This document shows, piece by piece, positions 1 to 8,831 of a DNA stretch of 64,000 nucleotides. The stretch is taken from positions 1-64,000 of the forward strand of contig CBDCOR010000004.1 of the NCBI GenBank assembly GCA_965219855.1, written 5' to 3'. The DNA is from CAUZIZ01 sp965219855. GTDB lineage: Bacteria > Acidobacteriota > UBA6911 > RPQK01 > JAJDTT01. Each line of letters starts with the position of its first letter. Within the stretch, counting starts at the first letter, position 1. Position numbers and translations under genes: made by a program. The notes under the pieces are model-generated. The model saw only the letters and a list, made by a program, of their open reading frames with translations. It did not search any database and was not told the DNA's origin.

Positions 1-310
1 CCCCTGACGGGCCTGTTCCCAGACACCCGAATACCAAGGTTACCTAGTGAGGAATGGCTGTTAGAAAGACGATCAAAATGTGGGTCAGGATGTGACTTCT
101 TCTTACCTCGACTCTGTGGCTGCCACCGGCAGGATCGCTGAAAGCACAGACAGCTGAGCCAGGTTGGACCTCGAATGTACACGCCACCGGTGTCTCGACA
201 GGATGCGGCGCCGAGAGCCTCGCCGCGGACTTGCTTACAGGTGACCTGTTTGTCAAGAGCTTCACTTCCTCGGGACAGGAAATCGAGCTGGCTCGGCGGC
301 CAAGGAGTCG
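1..310. other. No recognised gene; weak open frame
   Basis: No gene is recognised here. On the plus strand a frame open from about 96 to a stop at 312-314 gives roughly 72 residues with two cysteine/glycine-rich stretches, and it could be the last part of a secreted protein whose start lies outside or has decayed. It has no visible start signal and no motif I can name. It may equally be non-coding spacer downstream of the HicB gene, which ends at 311 on the other strand. Confidence 0.2.
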
Positions 311-631
311 TTAAACTGACTGCTCTAGCTTCTCCTTGATCAGCTGGTTGAGGCTTTTACCCTCCATCGTAGCCGTCAGATGAAGTCTACGATGGAGCTG
401 GACCGGAAGCCGGAGCATCAAGCGACCGGAGAACGGTTTTTCGGGCTTCTCTCCTCGCTCGGCACAGTACTCCAGATAATCGTCCACCGAGTCCCGAAAT
501 GCTTCAGTCAGCTTGTCCACACTCCGACCTTCAAAGGTGATCGCGTCGCGGGTGTCCACGACCTCGCCGTGAAAAACATCCGCCTCCTCATCGAATTCGA
601 CGCGTCCCCGGTATCCTTTGTATTCCAGCAT
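311..631 (-). CDS. hicB: HicB-family antitoxin (type II toxin-antitoxin)
   Basis: This 106-residue protein is of the HicB type. Residues 1-60 form the HicB RNase-H-like fold, beginning MLEYKGYRGRVEFDEEADVF and continuing with GEVVDTRDAITFEGRSV. Residues 70-106 carry a ribbon-helix-helix tail with RLMLRLPVQLHRRL and KSLNQLIKEKLE. HicB proteins neutralise the HicA mRNA interferase and repress their own operon through the C-terminal DNA-binding domain. It starts 6 bp after the stop of the upstream hicA frame, so the two were co-transcribed. The antitoxin frame is intact while the toxin upstream carries a nonsense codon, so this protein now probably acts only as a DNA-binding repressor, if at all. 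Confidence 0.85.
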   Translation of the reverse strand: MLEYKGYRGRVEFDEEADVFHGEVVDTRDAITFEGRSVDKLTEAFRDSVDDYLEYCAERGEKPEKPFSGRLMLRLPVQLHRRLHLTATMEGKSLNQLIKEKLEQSV

Positions 632-636
632 GGCTC

Positions 637-903
637 CTACTCCTCGGGCTTCAGTCCTGCCTCCAACAAAAAGCGTCTCAGGGATTTCACCGCTCCCCTG
701 CCACCTTCCTTCCGCGGATGAGGCCGATGAAACACGGCCCGTACGCCACTGAAGTAGACGCGGAGACGAGACCCTCGACCCTCACTCAACTCGGCTCCCA
801 GGGCCATGAGAAGGCTCTCCACGTCTCGCCAGGGCACGTTCCCTGATACTGGCTCAGAGAACAGAGAACCATCGTCCTACGGTTGCTTCGCGCTCAGAGT
901 CAT
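637..903 (-). pseudogene. hicA: HicA-family toxin, nonsense codon 9
   Basis: Read from an ATG at 901-903, the frame gives MTLSAKQP, then TAG at 877-879, then DDGSLFSEPVSGNVPWRDVE and on to a normal HicA body with RAVFHRPHPRKE, which holds the histidine expected of the HicA double-stranded-RNA-binding-like fold. Family members I know open with a similar LSAKHRKTL-type stretch of the same length, so the TAG sits where a lysine is expected and looks like a point mutation of an AAG codon. Translation could restart at the GTG at 835-837, giving 66 residues without the first helix. Whether that product is toxic cannot be told from sequence. The gene lies directly upstream of an intact hicB. Confidence 0.75.
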
Positions 904-1195
904 AGTGTCATAATATGACACCGCAATCTCAAAAACAACATCGGCTCTCTTGTAGAGAGATCCGTGAGGCTCACCCACGCCGGCCGCCGGTCCGTCTGGC
1001 CGGGAGGGTCTTCCTTAGCCGTGACGGGAATCGGTTAGAGAACGGTCATCAGGAAGTAACCGGTGCCAAATGTCAAGAAATCCTGACACAACCTTCACAG
1101 AGCTTGGATCGTTTCTCCATCTTACCTGGACACAGTCCCCCTAGACTGACCCTCTGTCAACAGAGGAATCGTCGCGGCAACGTCCAGAGGGGGAG
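904..1195. other. Intergenic region between hicA and POTRA gene
   Basis: About 290 bases separate the divergently oriented hicA and the POTRA-protein gene. A short open frame exists on the plus strand but resembles nothing known to me. The first 20 bases hold an AT-rich palindromic stretch (GTCATAATATGAC at 906-918) close to the hicA start. That is a reasonable place for an operator bound by HicB, but this is only inference. Confidence 0.3.
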
Positions 1196-2164
1196 TTGCA
1201 CGGTCGATCCAAAACGACAATACCCGTTTCTAGAAGATCAGTTCTAATCCTTGCATTTCTCACGCTGGCGACCCTCTTCTTCTTGGCTCCGGACAAGCCG
1301 GAGGGAACTGGTCGAGGGTCCCAGCCCTTGCCAGCTAGGTGCGAGGACGAGTCGAAAGCAAGCAGAAGAAACCCGTCTGAAGCTCCAGCGCTTGCGAAAG
1401 GGAGTAACTCAGCTGGCGACGGAGCTAGAGTCGAACGGGCTCCCATTCCCCCTCCCACTGGTGAGAAGCGGGGAGCGGAGGGTGCCTCGTCCGGCTGGAT
1501 CGGCGATGTATACGTTCGCCTGTCGGGAAACGAGTCTTTTCCGGAGTACCAGATCCTGAGAACATTCGATTTGCCCCAAGGCCAGGAACCACCCCAACTT
1601 ACTCGAACCATCAGGGGGCAGATCCGCGCCTTCTATCGGGGCCTGGGCTTTGCCCAAGTCCGGGTGGAGGCTGCACTCGCCGAATCGGATCCCATGATTG
1701 TGGACGTTCACATCCGCGAAGGGACCGTTCTCTCATACGCCGGAGTCGAAGTGGCAGGAGCAAATGTTATTTCCTTCCAAGAGGTTGCTGCTTTCTTTCC
1801 GGCGCCCGGCGGCCTGGTCGATTGGGTTCGCATCCGCGAAGCGATTCTCTCGCTCCGGCAGAAGTACCACGACATGGGCTTCGCCGGCGTCATCATCTCT
1901 GGCAAGGCGTCTGTAGCTCGCTCGTCGGGCCTGCTTCGCTACCGGATCCGGATAGCGGAGGGAGTCGAGTACCGGGTGGGAAAGGTGTCGCTTCCTTCCG
2001 AACTGGCGAGGCAATTTCCACTATCCAACCGCGATCTCTTTCGTCGCAGCCTGCTGGACGAGTTTGCCCAGGACAACGGCTTGTCGGAGGAACAGCTTCG
2101 GCTGGATCGCGATCCAGTCGAAGGCATGGTGGCGATCACCCTTGTAAACAAGGGGGGCGCTTAG
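1196..2164 (+). CDS. Secreted POTRA-domain protein (BamA/TamA-like N-terminal part)
   Basis: This 322-residue protein starts at TTG with a purine-rich GAGGGGGAG just upstream. Residues 14-31 form a hydrophobic signal or anchor (VLILAFLTLATLFFLAP), followed by a charged, low-complexity linker to about residue 95. The rest looks like two or three POTRA-type modules. The tell-tale pieces are RAFYRGLGFAQVRVE, VDVHIREGTVLSYAGVEVAG, LRQKYHDMGFAGV and YRIRIAEGVEYRVGKVSL. POTRA domains bind periplasmic substrates in outer-membrane assembly proteins. Here the usual beta-barrel is absent, so the protein would be periplasmic or anchored and could be a stand-alone POTRA protein or a truncated one. The frame is intact. 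Downstream there is only a TonB-receptor scrap. Confidence 0.65.
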   Translation: MHGRSKTTIPVSRRSVLILAFLTLATLFFLAPDKPEGTGRGSQPLPARCEDESKASRRNPSEAPALAKGSNSAGDGARVERAPIPPPTGEKRGAEGASSGWIGDVYVRLSGNESFPEYQILRTFDLPQGQEPPQLTRTIRGQIRAFYRGLGFAQVRVEAALAESDPMIVDVHIREGTVLSYAGVEVAGANVISFQEVAAFFPAPGGLVDWVRIREAILSLRQKYHDMGFAGVIISGKASVARSSGLLRYRIRIAEGVEYRVGKVSLPSELARQFPLSNRDLFRRSLLDEFAQDNGLSEEQLRLDRDPVEGMVAITLVNKGGA

Positions 2165-2303
2165 TTGCTGTGCGGCCTGGTAACCTATCGAGCTCAAATC
2201 CTTTCATCAAGCCGGACAGCCTTTCTATTCTGGCTGGAAACCTCTATCACCGTGACAAGATCTCAAACCCATCGTCGTTGCTTTCTAGTTGGTTCGAACT
2301 AGC

Positions 2304-2530
2304 AAGGGTGGATCGGCGACGCTAAGCAACGACCAGATTACGGCGGGACCGAGAGCCTGGATAGCCGGTGACAGTGAACCCAGTTCCTGGTCGGGACAAC
2401 GAGCCCGCCGGCCTTATCCTCAAGTGGTTCCCAATGTGATGCGCCACTCCCACGGCAACACTTACTACAACTCGCTTCAGGCCAAGCTGGAGCGACGCTT
2501 CCAGGACGGGTTGGCCCTCTCTCTAGCCCG
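2304..2530 (+). pseudogene. TonB-dependent receptor fragment
   Basis: About 75 codons here closely match an internal stretch of the receptor encoded at 15900-19440 in this same window. Both carry ITAGPR(A/S)WI, SWSGQRARR, YPQVVPNV or YPQVIPNV, NSLQAKLERRFQDG and LALSL/VALSL. There is no start, no signal peptide, no plug and no end of barrel, so this is an internal scrap of an Oar-type receptor and is not expressed as a functional protein. It ends abruptly where the palindromic repeat at 2546 begins. It may be the relic of a second receptor rather than a recent copy, because the residues differ at roughly one in five positions. Confidence 0.75.
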
Positions 2531-2545
2531 GATTATTCATAAGTT

Positions 2546-2590
2546 TTCTACTGCGGCGGCGCAATCATCCGTCCTGGCTGTGGATCTCGG
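2546..2590. repeat. Partial copy of the palindromic element at 37351
   Basis: The stretch with CTACTGCGGCGGCGCAATC followed by ATCCGTCCTGGCTGTG matches, with a few substitutions, the left arm of the inverted-repeat element at 37375-37425. Only one arm is present. It lies between a TonB-receptor scrap and an orphan antitoxin gene, so it may mark the deletion junction. Confidence 0.55.
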
Positions 2591-2627
2591 AGTAGACCAG
2601 AACATTGGTATCCACAGCCCGCATCGA

Positions 2628-2861
2628 TCAACGGCCGTCCATCAGGTCAAACAGCTTATCTCGATCCAGAATGTCTACTCCGGGCTGCTCCTGAGCCCTC
2701 CAACCCTTCAGTGCGAGTTTGAACGGCGGTTCTTGATTCACGGCGAGAGCCTTCCGCAGCAGATCGTTCGTGATGGACTGGAGAGTAGTTCCGGATCGCG
2801 CTGCCCGTTCCTTGAGGATCTTCAAAACGTCGCTATCAATGGCTAGCGTGGTGCGCGGCAT
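2628..2861 (-). CDS. Ribbon-helix-helix antitoxin, orphan
   Basis: This 77-residue protein begins MPRTTLAIDSDVLKILKERA and continues SGTTLQSITNDLLRKAL, the beta-strand/helix/helix pattern of VapB/DUF2191-type RHH antitoxins. The C-terminal half, ending ILDRDKLFDLMDGR, is the toxin-binding tail typical of VapB partners. A VapC PIN-domain toxin would be expected immediately downstream (below 2628 on this strand). Instead the next 100 bases hold a palindromic repeat and a receptor fragment, so the toxin is gone. The gene may survive by chance or as a transcription regulator. Confidence 0.7.
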   Translation of the reverse strand: MPRTTLAIDSDVLKILKERAARSGTTLQSITNDLLRKALAVNQEPPFKLALKGWRAQEQPGVDILDRDKLFDLMDGR

Positions 2862-2996
2862 ACATCAAAGTGTAGATAACTAACATCTAGATGTCAAACT
2901 GACGCACTATCGTAGCTATCGCAATATTCGTGGAGACTTGAGGAACAATTCAGCAACTATATTGCGGATTTCCATAGAATTACGCATAATAGTTGC

Positions 2997-3093
2997 GTGT
3001 TTCCACGCCTGATCGGACTAGAGGAACTGCTAAGACACAGTTCGCTGTTCCTCTTCGGTCCGCGTCAAACGGGCAAAAGCACACTGCTAAGGG
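2997..3093 (+). pseudogene. AAA ATPase/DUF4143 protein, 5' part before IS21-1
   Basis: From a GTG at 2997 the frame reads VFPRLIGLEELLRHSSLFLF, then GPRQTGKSTLLR, a Walker A P-loop. It is cut at 3093 by IS21-1. The same frame resumes at 5892 after removal of the element and one copy of the 8-bp duplication GCTAAGGG (3086-3093 and 5892-5899), giving LLRALFPSARFYDLLEADTF. The gene therefore encoded a typical bacterial ATPase with a C-terminal DUF4143 domain of roughly 380 residues. Neither half can make the whole protein. The exact start is uncertain; GTG is the first suitable codon before the conserved sequence. Confidence 0.8.
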
Positions 3094-3188
3094 TGTCAGG
3101 GGCCACCCAAAAGCGGCCAGTGAGGGCCACTTCAAAACCGGCCATTTTCAAGAGCCATTGAGGGCCGCATCCGGCGTAGGATGCGCCG

Positions 3189-4578
3189 ATGGCCAATACA
3201 TTGAAAATGGAAAAGAAGCAAACGGTTTTGGCGCTCCTGAAGCTGGGCTGGTCGTATCGTCGGATCGAGCGAGAGGTGGGAGTCCGACGAGAGAGGATTG
3301 CCCGCTATAATCCCTCCCGAGATTCAAAACCGGCCAAAGTGGCCCCCGGCTCGGAGGAGCAAAAGCGGCCAAAGCGGCCCCCGGGTCTGCGCAGCTTCTG
3401 TGAGCCCTTTCGGGAGCAGATTGAAAAGAAACTCCAGCAGGGATTGCAGGCCAAGCGGATCTGGCAGGACCTGGTCTTCGAGCAGGGATTCGGGGGAGCC
3501 TACAACTCCGTCAAGCGCTTCTGTGGAAAGCTCAAGGCGGAGAGTCCTCGCGTGTTTGCTCGGGTGGAAACTCCCCCCGGTCGGGACCTGCAGATCGACT
3601 TCGGCAAAGGAGCCCTGACTCGGACCGAATCGGGTCGTTACCGCCGTCCTCATCTGAGGCGGCGTGGAGGTGGTTCGCCTCGATAACCTCAAGGCCGGGA
3701 TCACCCGGGCTTGCTTGGTGGACCCCGAGGTCAATGCCGTCTTCAGTGCGCTCGCTCGCCACTACGGCTTCGCCGTGCTGCCCATCCATCCGGGCGCTCC
3801 GAACGAGAACGGAAAAGTCGAAAGAAGCATCGGATATACCGACTCCAGCGCGCTCAAAGCTCGCCGCTTCGAGAGCCTGGATGCGCAGAATGAGCATCTG
3901 CAGAGTTGGAACGAGCGAATCGCCCGCCAGCGCATCCACGGCACCACCAAGCAGCAGGTCTGGCCCCGCTTTGTCGAAGAACAGAAGCATCTCCGACCGC
4001 TTCCGGATTCCCGCTTCAGTTTCTTCCGCGTGGGCCGTCGAACGGTCTCCACCGATGGCCACATCGAAGTCGACCGAGCGTTCTACTCGGTGCCCAATCA
4101 TCTGCTCGGTTGTGAAGTCGCCGTGCACTGGGATGATCGTATCGTCCGCGTCTTCTTTCGTGAGCAACAGGTGGCCCTGCATCCGAAGCACCCGCCGGGG
4201 AGATTCCGAACCGAAACGAGCCATCTTCCGGAACGCAAACGCTACGCGCACTATCGAACCGAGCATCATCTGCTGAAGCAAGCCCGAGCCGTGGGTCCAG
4301 AGGCGCACCGCTGGGCCGAGCGAGCTCTGGAGGTCCGAGACATGCTCGCCTACCGACTCGTGCAGGGCATGATCTCGCTGACCCGCCGCTACCGCGCTTC
4401 GGTCGTCGACGAAGCCTGCGGCAAGGCGCTCGCACATGACGCCTTCCGCTACCGGACTCTGGTGGCTTTGTGTAAGCGACTGGACGTGCCGCAGCGCTCT
4501 TTGTTTACCTCCGAGCACGAGTTGATCCGACCGCTGTCCGAGTACCAGATCACCGATCCCACAGGAGAACCAGAATGA
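3189..4578 (+). pseudogene. istA: IS21 transposase IstA, 107-bp internal deletion
   Basis: The N-terminal part carries the HTH (KLGWSYRRIEREVGVRRER) and the first catalytic aspartate in LQIDFGKG. The frame is lost at about 3660, where 107 bp present in the copy at 58540 (its 59103-59209) are missing. The remainder, in another frame, holds the second aspartate (VRLDNLKAG) and the glutamate (NENGKVERS). The deletion removes the strand between the first and second catalytic residues and shifts the frame, so no active integrase can be made. No direct repeat of useful length flanks the missing piece. The gene ends in an ATGA overlap with istB. Confidence 0.88.
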
Positions 4579-5348
4579 TCTCATCAGAACTGGAACGAAA
4601 ACTTCGTCACCTCCGGCTCTCGGGCCTGGCTCAGGTCTTTGACGTTCGCCTGCAACAAGCCGTCCAGGGAAGGCTCAGCCATCAGGAGTTCTTTGAGCTG
4701 CTGATTGATGACGAGCTGACCCGCCGTCGGGACCGGCTGTTGGAGCGACGTTTGCGCCAGGCCCAGTTTCCGGAACAAAAGCACTTGGAGGACTTTAACT
4801 TCTCCTTTAACCCCTCCATCAACCGGCAGCAGATCTTCGATCTGGCTACCGGCCGATTCATCCAACAGCGCCGCGGCTGGTTGGTCATCGGTCAGACCGG
4901 AGTCGGCAAGAGCCATCTGATCATCACCGTCGGGATCAAGGCGGTCGAAGCCGGTCACCGGGTGCAGTACAAGTCGGCTTTCGATCTGCTGGAAGACATC
5001 GCCGAAGCCACGGCCACCGGCAGACGCCGATCTTACATTACGGAGATGACCCGGATCCCGCTGCTGATCCTCGAGGATCTGGGACTCCGCAGAGTGCCGG
5101 AGTCGGCGGCAGAAGATCTGTTGGAGATCCTGCACCGCCGATGCCAGAAGACCTCGACGATCCTCAGTTCGAATCGACCCCTGGAGGACTGGGGCGCGAT
5201 GCTGGGAGGAGATACGGCGGCCACCTCGGCGCTGCTGGACCGCTTCCTGCACACTTCGGAAGTCACCTTCATTCGGGGCAAGAGCTATCGCCTCTACGAG
5301 CGACAGCAACGAGAGAAATCCACCCCGAAGCGAGGGAAAGAGAAATGA
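4575..5348 (+). CDS. istB: IS21 helper ATPase IstB
   Basis: This 257-residue AAA+ ATPase acts with IstA to select DNA targets. A Walker A motif is at about residues 104-111 (IGQTGVGKS), Walker B at about 165 (LLILEDLG), and sensor-1-like STILSSNR at about 197. The N-terminal 60 residues form the helical IstA-binding domain (LRLSGLAQVFDVRLQQA). The ATG overlaps the istA stop as ATGA, the usual translational coupling. The frame is intact although its partner istA is not. Confidence 0.92.
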   Translation: MISSELERKLRHLRLSGLAQVFDVRLQQAVQGRLSHQEFFELLIDDELTRRRDRLLERRLRQAQFPEQKHLEDFNFSFNPSINRQQIFDLATGRFIQQRRGWLVIGQTGVGKSHLIITVGIKAVEAGHRVQYKSAFDLLEDIAEATATGRRRSYITEMTRIPLLILEDLGLRRVPESAAEDLLEILHRRCQKTSTILSSNRPLEDWGAMLGGDTAATSALLDRFLHTSEVTFIRGKSYRLYERQQREKSTPKRGKEK

Positions 5349-5838
5349 CACCTGCGAGGCGAGTGCTGTGAGTGCGGGCTTGTCCCCTACTCGCAGACCC
5401 TGGGACTCAGCCCCAGGCTTCGTAGATTGCCCGCTCCGAGGGAGGGGTCAGGACAGGGTGGGGCAGAGCTCATTGCTTGAGGGGCCTCTGAGCGAATGTT
5501 TTTTGAAAAAAGGAAGCCAGGAAGAAGCCGTGTCGTTGAAACCAAGCAGAGACCATGGAAGCCAGGCTTCTCGAGTTTCCCCCAACACCCCCGGAAAGCC
5601 GTGGAAACTGCCGCGCTATGGAAACCGTGGGAAAACGGCTGCCTCGCGAAGACGACTCCAGGAGGCGAGTTTTTCCACCGTTCCCACAGCGCTTGGAAAA
5701 CTCCTCCGGACGGAGTTTCCCACAGTTCCCACCGCTTCTACGGCTGAACACACAACAAAGCCTCCTCCCCCCGCTTCGCGGGGAGGGCTTCACAAGGGAT
5801 TGAAATGACTCGAACCGGAGGATATAACTACTGAATCA
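5349..5838. repeat. Non-coding tail of IS21-1 with GGGAAA/TTTCCC motifs
   Basis: Most IS21 elements end soon after istB, but here 480 bases intervene. The stretch 5570-5750 is packed with short motifs in both orientations: GTGGAAAC, GTGGGAAAAC, TTTCCACCGTTCCCAC, TTGGAAAAC and TTTCCCACAGTTCCCACC. No frame looks like a real protein. It could be a decayed passenger gene, since a third gene occupies this position in IS21-3, or a cluster of protein-binding sites. Confidence 0.5.
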
Positions 5839-5891
5839 CTGGCCGGTTTTGACCCGGCCCCGCCTGGCCGCTTTTGAAGTGGCCCCCGACA

Positions 5892-6945
5892 GCTAAGGGC
5901 ACTTTTCCCCAGCGCGAGATTCTACGATCTGCTCGAGGCCGATACCTTTCGCGAATTGAGCGCGGCTCCGGAGCTGATCCGCCAACGCCTGCGGGATGAG
6001 GATCGGCTCCTCATCATCGATGAGATCCAGAAACTACCTTTCCTTCTGGACGAGGTCCATCTACTCATCGAAGGGAACAAGGACCTTCGAAGCATTCTCA
6101 CGGGCAGCAGTGCCCGCAAGCTCAAGCGAGGTGGAGTCAACCTGCTTGCCGGTCGCGCCTTGACCTGCCACCTGCATCCTCTGGTCGCGCCGGAGGTCGA
6201 ATACGGGTTCTTCCTCGAACGCCTCAATATTGGAAATCTGCCGGCGATTCTCACCTCGGTCATCCCGGAGGAACTCCTCAAAGCCTATGTTGGCACCTAC
6301 CTCCAAGAAGAGATCCAGGCAGAGGGGCTGGTTCGCAATATCGGGTCGTTCTCCCGCTTTCTGTCGACAGCGGGATTGACGAATGGGGAGCAGGTCAACT
6401 TCACGGCGGTGGGGAGTGACACTGGAATTCCTCCCCGGACCGTCCGAGAGTATTACCACGTCCTCGAAGATACTCTCGTCGGCTACCTGCTCCCACCTTT
6501 TCAACACACCCCCAAGCGAAAACCAGTCTCCACACCGAAGTTCTACTTCTTCGATGTTGGCGTGGCGAACACGCTGGCCAGACGGGGTCGTATCGAGCCC
6601 GGGTCGGAGCTTTTTGGCCGTGCCCTTGAACACCTGATCTTCCTCGAAGTGCGTGCCTACCTGGACTACCGCCGCCTTGACCACCCGCTGACCTACTGGC
6701 GCAGCCGCTCTCAGTTTGAGGTGGACTTTATGATCGATGATGAGGTGGGGCTTGAAGTCAAGGGGAAACCCCTGGTCAGCAAAAGAGAACTGAAAGGACT
6801 GCAGGCGCTGAGTGAGGACTTGACCCTGCGTCGGAAGATCGTCGTCTGCCTGGAGCGAGAGCCTCGCCGCACGGCCGACGGTGTAGAGGTGCTTCCGGTC
6901 GAGACCTTCCTTCGTCGCCTCTGGGCTGGAGAGATCGTCGCGTAG
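5892..6945 (+). pseudogene. AAA ATPase/DUF4143 protein, 3' part after IS21-1
   Basis: This is the continuation of the ATPase begun at 2997. It holds the Walker B motif (RLLIIDEIQKLP), sensor-1 (LTGSSARKLKRGG), and a long C-terminal DUF4143 domain with TYLQEEIQAEGLVRNI and YHVLEDTLVGYLLPPF, ending in the PD-(D/E)XK-like stretch EVDFMIDDEVGLEVKGKPL. This family is widespread and of poorly defined function. Reading downstream of the insertion could start at a TTG near 5956, but the product would lack the P-loop. Confidence 0.82.
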
Positions 6946-7002
6946 ACGTTCTAGTAGTTAATGGACTCCATCGAAATTCCTACTATCGGGATTGGAGTAC
7001 TC

Positions 7003-8831
7003 TCAACTAAGGGCCGCCCTGTTTATGTTGATCTGAACCTGATCGAAGACCCGTCTGACTGACTGCACGAGTTCCTGGGCACCGCTTTCATCCAGGCCGC
7101 CCATTTCCTCCACATCCCCTCGCACGCTGGCCACAACCGCCAGCGCATCGTCATCAAGAATGCCGCGAGCGACCCAACGGGACCGGATAATGTTGGGCGG
7201 TATCCTCTTTTCCATTGATATCTCTCCATTGTCGAGGTAGGCCAAGGCGTTGAGGCTGAGCTCGATACATTTGCCGAGTGCCGGAACGGCCTCGAGGGCG
7301 AATCCACCGTCGGACAGCAGGGCGGCCATACGCATCTGATGATCGGCCTTGGCAAGAATCTCTTGAGCCTCTTTGCATCGCCGCTCGACGCCCTGGGAAT
7401 CTGGCTTCAACAGTGCCGAGCTTCGAAATAGCTCGCGGTCAGATCTCCTCTTCAGCTCCAGGACACCCGAATCGACGAGACGTTGGATCGTCTCAAAGGT
7501 CTCTCGGTCCATCAACTCCAGCTTGGGGCTGGCATTTGCGAGGCTACCTGTGGATTGGAAGCTTTCCCGCAGGAGCCGCTCGGCCAGGGGCACGACCTGC
7601 TCCGGAGAACCCTCCACCACGCCGACCAGCGTCGTCTGTCCCCTGCCATTCTGGCGCGCTTCCAGCAGCAGCAGGCGGTCGGCCAGACGGGCTACGAGCT
7701 CGTTGCCAAACACCTCATAGGGATCAGCTTGGGTTTGAGGTAGCGCCTGGGGCCTTTTACCTGTAACGGCCGCAGCCTCAGGGAGCTGGACTCCCATCAG
7801 AGCCTCCAGGCGCTGGATGAAGGCGGCCCGTCCCGACGGCAGCTTCATCGATTTCAGGTCGCCTCTGCCGTCGAGGACCCCGTCTGCAAGCTCCTGCTTC
7901 TGGGACAGCAGACCGAGCATGCGATGCTCGATGCTCTTTTCACAAACCAGATTCACGACGCTGACGGGCCGCTCCTGGTGCTTGCGCCAGGCCCGTGCGA
8001 TCCGCTGCTCCAGCTTGGCCGGGTTCCAGGGCAGATCCAGGTTCACCACCGTATTGGCAACCTGCAGATTGAGGCCGGTGCTTCCCGAATCGGTGGATAA
8101 AAACAGTTGGCAGTCAGGATCTTGCTTGAAGCGGTTGATCTCTTTCCGGCGCTCTTTCTGCGGAACCGAGCCGGTGTGCCAGGCATAGCCCAGACCCATC
8201 TCCTCGGCGAGTTGGCGAACCAGCTGCAGCATCCTCTCCCACTCCGAGAAGACCAGGACTTTGCTGCCATTGGACTGAAGCACGTCGTCGAGAACCCGCT
8301 CCAGTTCCTCGAGTTTGGGACAGATGCGGCATGCCTGATCGAGGATGAAGGGGCTGTCACAGATCATGCGCATGCAAGCCAGCCATTTCTGGAGCTTTTC
8401 TCTTTCCTCCCGGGTGAGAGGACGACGCTTGACGAGAGCGAGAAGCCTGGCCACCCTTGTGTTGAACTCGTCGTAGCGAGACTGCTGCTCGGCCTCCATT
8501 GCCACGAAGTAGTTGTTGACGGTCCTCCCCGGCAGCTGGTCTTCCACCTCATCCTTGCGCCGGCGCAACATCAGGGGACGGATGCGGCGATGCAGTTGGT
8601 CGAGGTTCCTGTAACCCCGGGGCCGCCCCCGCTCGTCCAGGTCGTAGAAATCACGATTGAACCGAAACAGGGGACCCAATAACTGAGGGTAGAGAAATTC
8701 CATGATGGAGTAGATCTCGTCGATCCGGTTCTCCAGAGGTGTGCCCGTCAAGACGAAGGCAAAGGGGCTGGATAGCCTCTTGACCGCCTGCGCCGTTTTG
8801 GTCTGCCAGTTCTTGATTCGCTGGGCCTCAT
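7003..8831 (-). pseudogene. SNF2-family helicase, C-terminal part
   Basis: The frame encodes helicase lobe 2 and beyond. Landmarks in order are LTGTPLENRIDEIYS (motif III), the RPLMLRRRKDEV bridge, KVLVFSEWERML (motif IV), FLSTDSGSTGLNLQ (motif V) and RIARAWRKHQ (motif VI QxxRxxR type). The last 250 residues form a variable domain. The upstream end stops at an IS4 insertion at 8832, exactly after the DEAQ Walker B coding triplets, which continue on the other side of the element at 10149. A start inside this part (ATG 8751) would make lobe 2 only, without ATP-binding motifs. Confidence 0.85.

Larger units (their letters stand above)
3094..5891 (+). mobile_element. IS21-family element, copy 1 (IS21-1), 2.8 kb
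   Basis: The ends are imperfect inverted repeats starting TGTCAGGGGCCACC on the left and, read inward from the right, TGTCGGGGGCCACTTC. Several GGCCACTTCAAAA/GGCCGGTTTTGA-type sub-repeats follow at each end, as is usual for IS21 transposase-binding sites. A perfect 8-bp duplication GCTAAGGG flanks it. It carries istA (deleted internally by 107 bp) and an intact istB, then an unusual 480-bp non-coding tail. A second copy at 58540 is truncated. With istA broken, this copy can move only if IstA is supplied from elsewhere. Confidence 0.9.

Noticed and set aside
3532..4584. A 350-residue minus-strand frame across IS21-1
   Set aside because: It is antisense to istA, has no ribosome site and no recognisable domain.
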